Part shown: piece by piece, positions 63,350-64,000 of the stretch | Numbering within the stretch: the first letter of the stretch is position 1 | How the letters are laid out: each line of letters begins with the position of its first letter | The notes under the pieces: generated by a model | Told to the model about the DNA's origin: nothing | The model's input: the letters and a program-made list of their open reading frames with translations, nothing else | Database searches by the model: none | Program-made: the position numbers and the translations under genes | NCBI GenBank assembly: GCA_963708905.1 | Contig: CAVPUV010000015.1 | Coordinates: forward strand, 1 to 64,000 | Source of the DNA: SHZL01 sp963708905 | Lineage (GTDB): Bacteria; Pseudomonadota; Gammaproteobacteria; Xanthomonadales; SZUA-36 | Reading direction: 5' to 3' | DNA length: 64,000 bases

Positions 63350-64000
63350 ATGATGGAGCCCCAGAGAAAACTGTACTACGACCTTGAAGGCTTTCTGGAC
63401 TTGCTGAAGAAACGCGGCATCAGGGATGAGGCCGTACTCAAGGCAATGGCAATCGTGCCCCGCGAGCAATTCGTGGGCATGGATCTTGCCGAATTTGCCT
63501 ATGACGACACTCCGTTGCCGATTGAAGAAGGCCAAACCATCTCCCAGCCCTATATCGTCGCCTTGATGACCGAGGCGCTGCAGCTCAAGCCGGGAGACAC
63601 CGTGCTGGAGGTCGGCACCGGCTCCGGTTATGCAGCAGCTGTTCTTTCCCGGGTGGCGGGCAAGGTCTATACCATCGAGCGTCACAGGAGCCTGGCTCAC
63701 CAGGCTCAGGTTCGCCTGCGCAAACTGGGTTACCAGAACGTCGAAGTGCTGTGTGGCGACGGTACGCTGGGCTGGCCTGAACATGCGCCATATAACGCCA
63801 TCGTGGTGACTGCGGGCGGGCCTGAAACGCCGCGTTCCCTGATTGAACAACTGGCGATTGGCGGGCGCTTGGTGATTCCCGCCGGACCTTCACTGGCGGA
63901 ACAGAAACTGTTGCGTTTGACCCGTACCACTATGGAGGCGGTCGAGATCGAGGAACTGGCGGCGGTGCGGTTTGTTCCCTTGATCGGGGAACAGGGCTGG
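63350..64000 (+). CDS. pcm: protein-L-isoaspartate O-methyltransferase, partial
   Basis: A frame from ATG at 63350 (or 63353, with GAGGG upstream) runs to the window edge. It encodes LKKRGIRDEAVLKAMAIVPR, EGQTISQPYIVALMTEAL, the SAM-binding VLEVGTGSGYAAAVL and APYNAIVVTAGGPETPRSL: a PCMT that repairs isoaspartyl residues. After 217 codons no stop has been reached, so the true C-terminus is outside the window; some members carry a fused extra domain. Confidence 0.93.
   Translation, partial: MMEPQRKLYYDLEGFLDLLKKRGIRDEAVLKAMAIVPREQFVGMDLAEFAYDDTPLPIEEGQTISQPYIVALMTEALQLKPGDTVLEVGTGSGYAAAVLSRVAGKVYTIERHRSLAHQAQVRLRKLGYQNVEVLCGDGTLGWPEHAPYNAIVVTAGGPETPRSLIEQLAIGGRLVIPAGPSLAEQKLLRLTRTTMEAVEIEELAAVRFVPLIGEQGW

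Noticed and set aside
1..64000. tRNA or rRNA genes
   Set aside because: I found no cloverleaf or rRNA-like stretch by eye; a tRNAscan run could still find one.

Overview
The window looks like a gammaproteobacterial chromosome, probably an environmental heterotroph. The reasons are a glrK/qseG/glrR-type two-component triad in the order known from enterobacteria and relatives, large TonB-dependent receptors with proteobacterial signal sequences, LysE and MFS carriers, a B12-dependent ribonucleotide reductase, and moderately GC-rich coding DNA with good Shine-Dalgarno sites. The genus cannot be fixed from the sequence alone.

Region 1 (1-18.7 kb) is an acyl-CoA catabolic island. Two acyl-CoA dehydrogenases, three crotonase-family enzymes (one MenB-like), an SDR, a fatty-acyl/aryl-CoA ligase and an MmgE/PrpD protein all run on the minus strand. 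A hydantoinase/carboxylase pair (HyuA, HyuB fused to a zinc-ribbon gamma-like tail) and another SDR run on the plus strand. A perfect CAAAC-N4-GTTTG palindrome lies upstream of one enoyl-CoA hydratase. An ISNCY-like element sits between the two halves. An IS630 element has split the HyuB-gamma gene so cleanly that the parent reading frame can be rebuilt.

Region 2 (18.7-28 kb) is a rearranged junkyard joined to intact genes. It holds fragments of a DMT exporter, a TonB receptor, an aldehyde dehydrogenase, a second IS630-type transposase, a nitrilase and an acyl-CoA ligase. The aldehyde dehydrogenase/decarboxylase junction is present three times. Intact genes are a ThDP 2-keto-acid decarboxylase, an MFS carrier and a TonB receptor.

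Region 3 (28-41 kb) is the most unusual part: two minus-strand gene-cassette arrays with attC-type sites and no integrase in view (a CALIN). The arrays share the same flanking sequence at both ends, so the platform seems to have been duplicated and then filled with different cassettes. Cassettes include toxin-antitoxin pairs (TumE/TumA, HigBA, BrnTA, ParDE), an ABC transporter, a P-loop kinase, a thioesterase, a DUF4442 protein and unknown proteins. A group II intron maturase remnant sits at one attC. Beside one platform copy, a MITE has entered a Phd/VapC operon and supplies the toxin start codon.

Region 4 (41-64 kb) is mostly housekeeping or periplasmic. It contains a frameshifted sortilin-like beta-propeller gene, LOG and VOC proteins, an amidohydrolase, a frameshifted gamma-glutamyltransferase, a MoxR/VWA pair, an MBL hydrolase with an MFS carrier, a secreted protein, an EF-hand protein, the kinase/lipoprotein/sigma-54 regulator triad, LysE, NrdJ and the start of a protein-isoaspartate methyltransferase. 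A triple tandem array of a hairpin-rich 152-bp MITE lies at 54.3-54.8 kb and shares its end sequence and TAATTA junctions with the ISNCY-like element at 10.2 kb.
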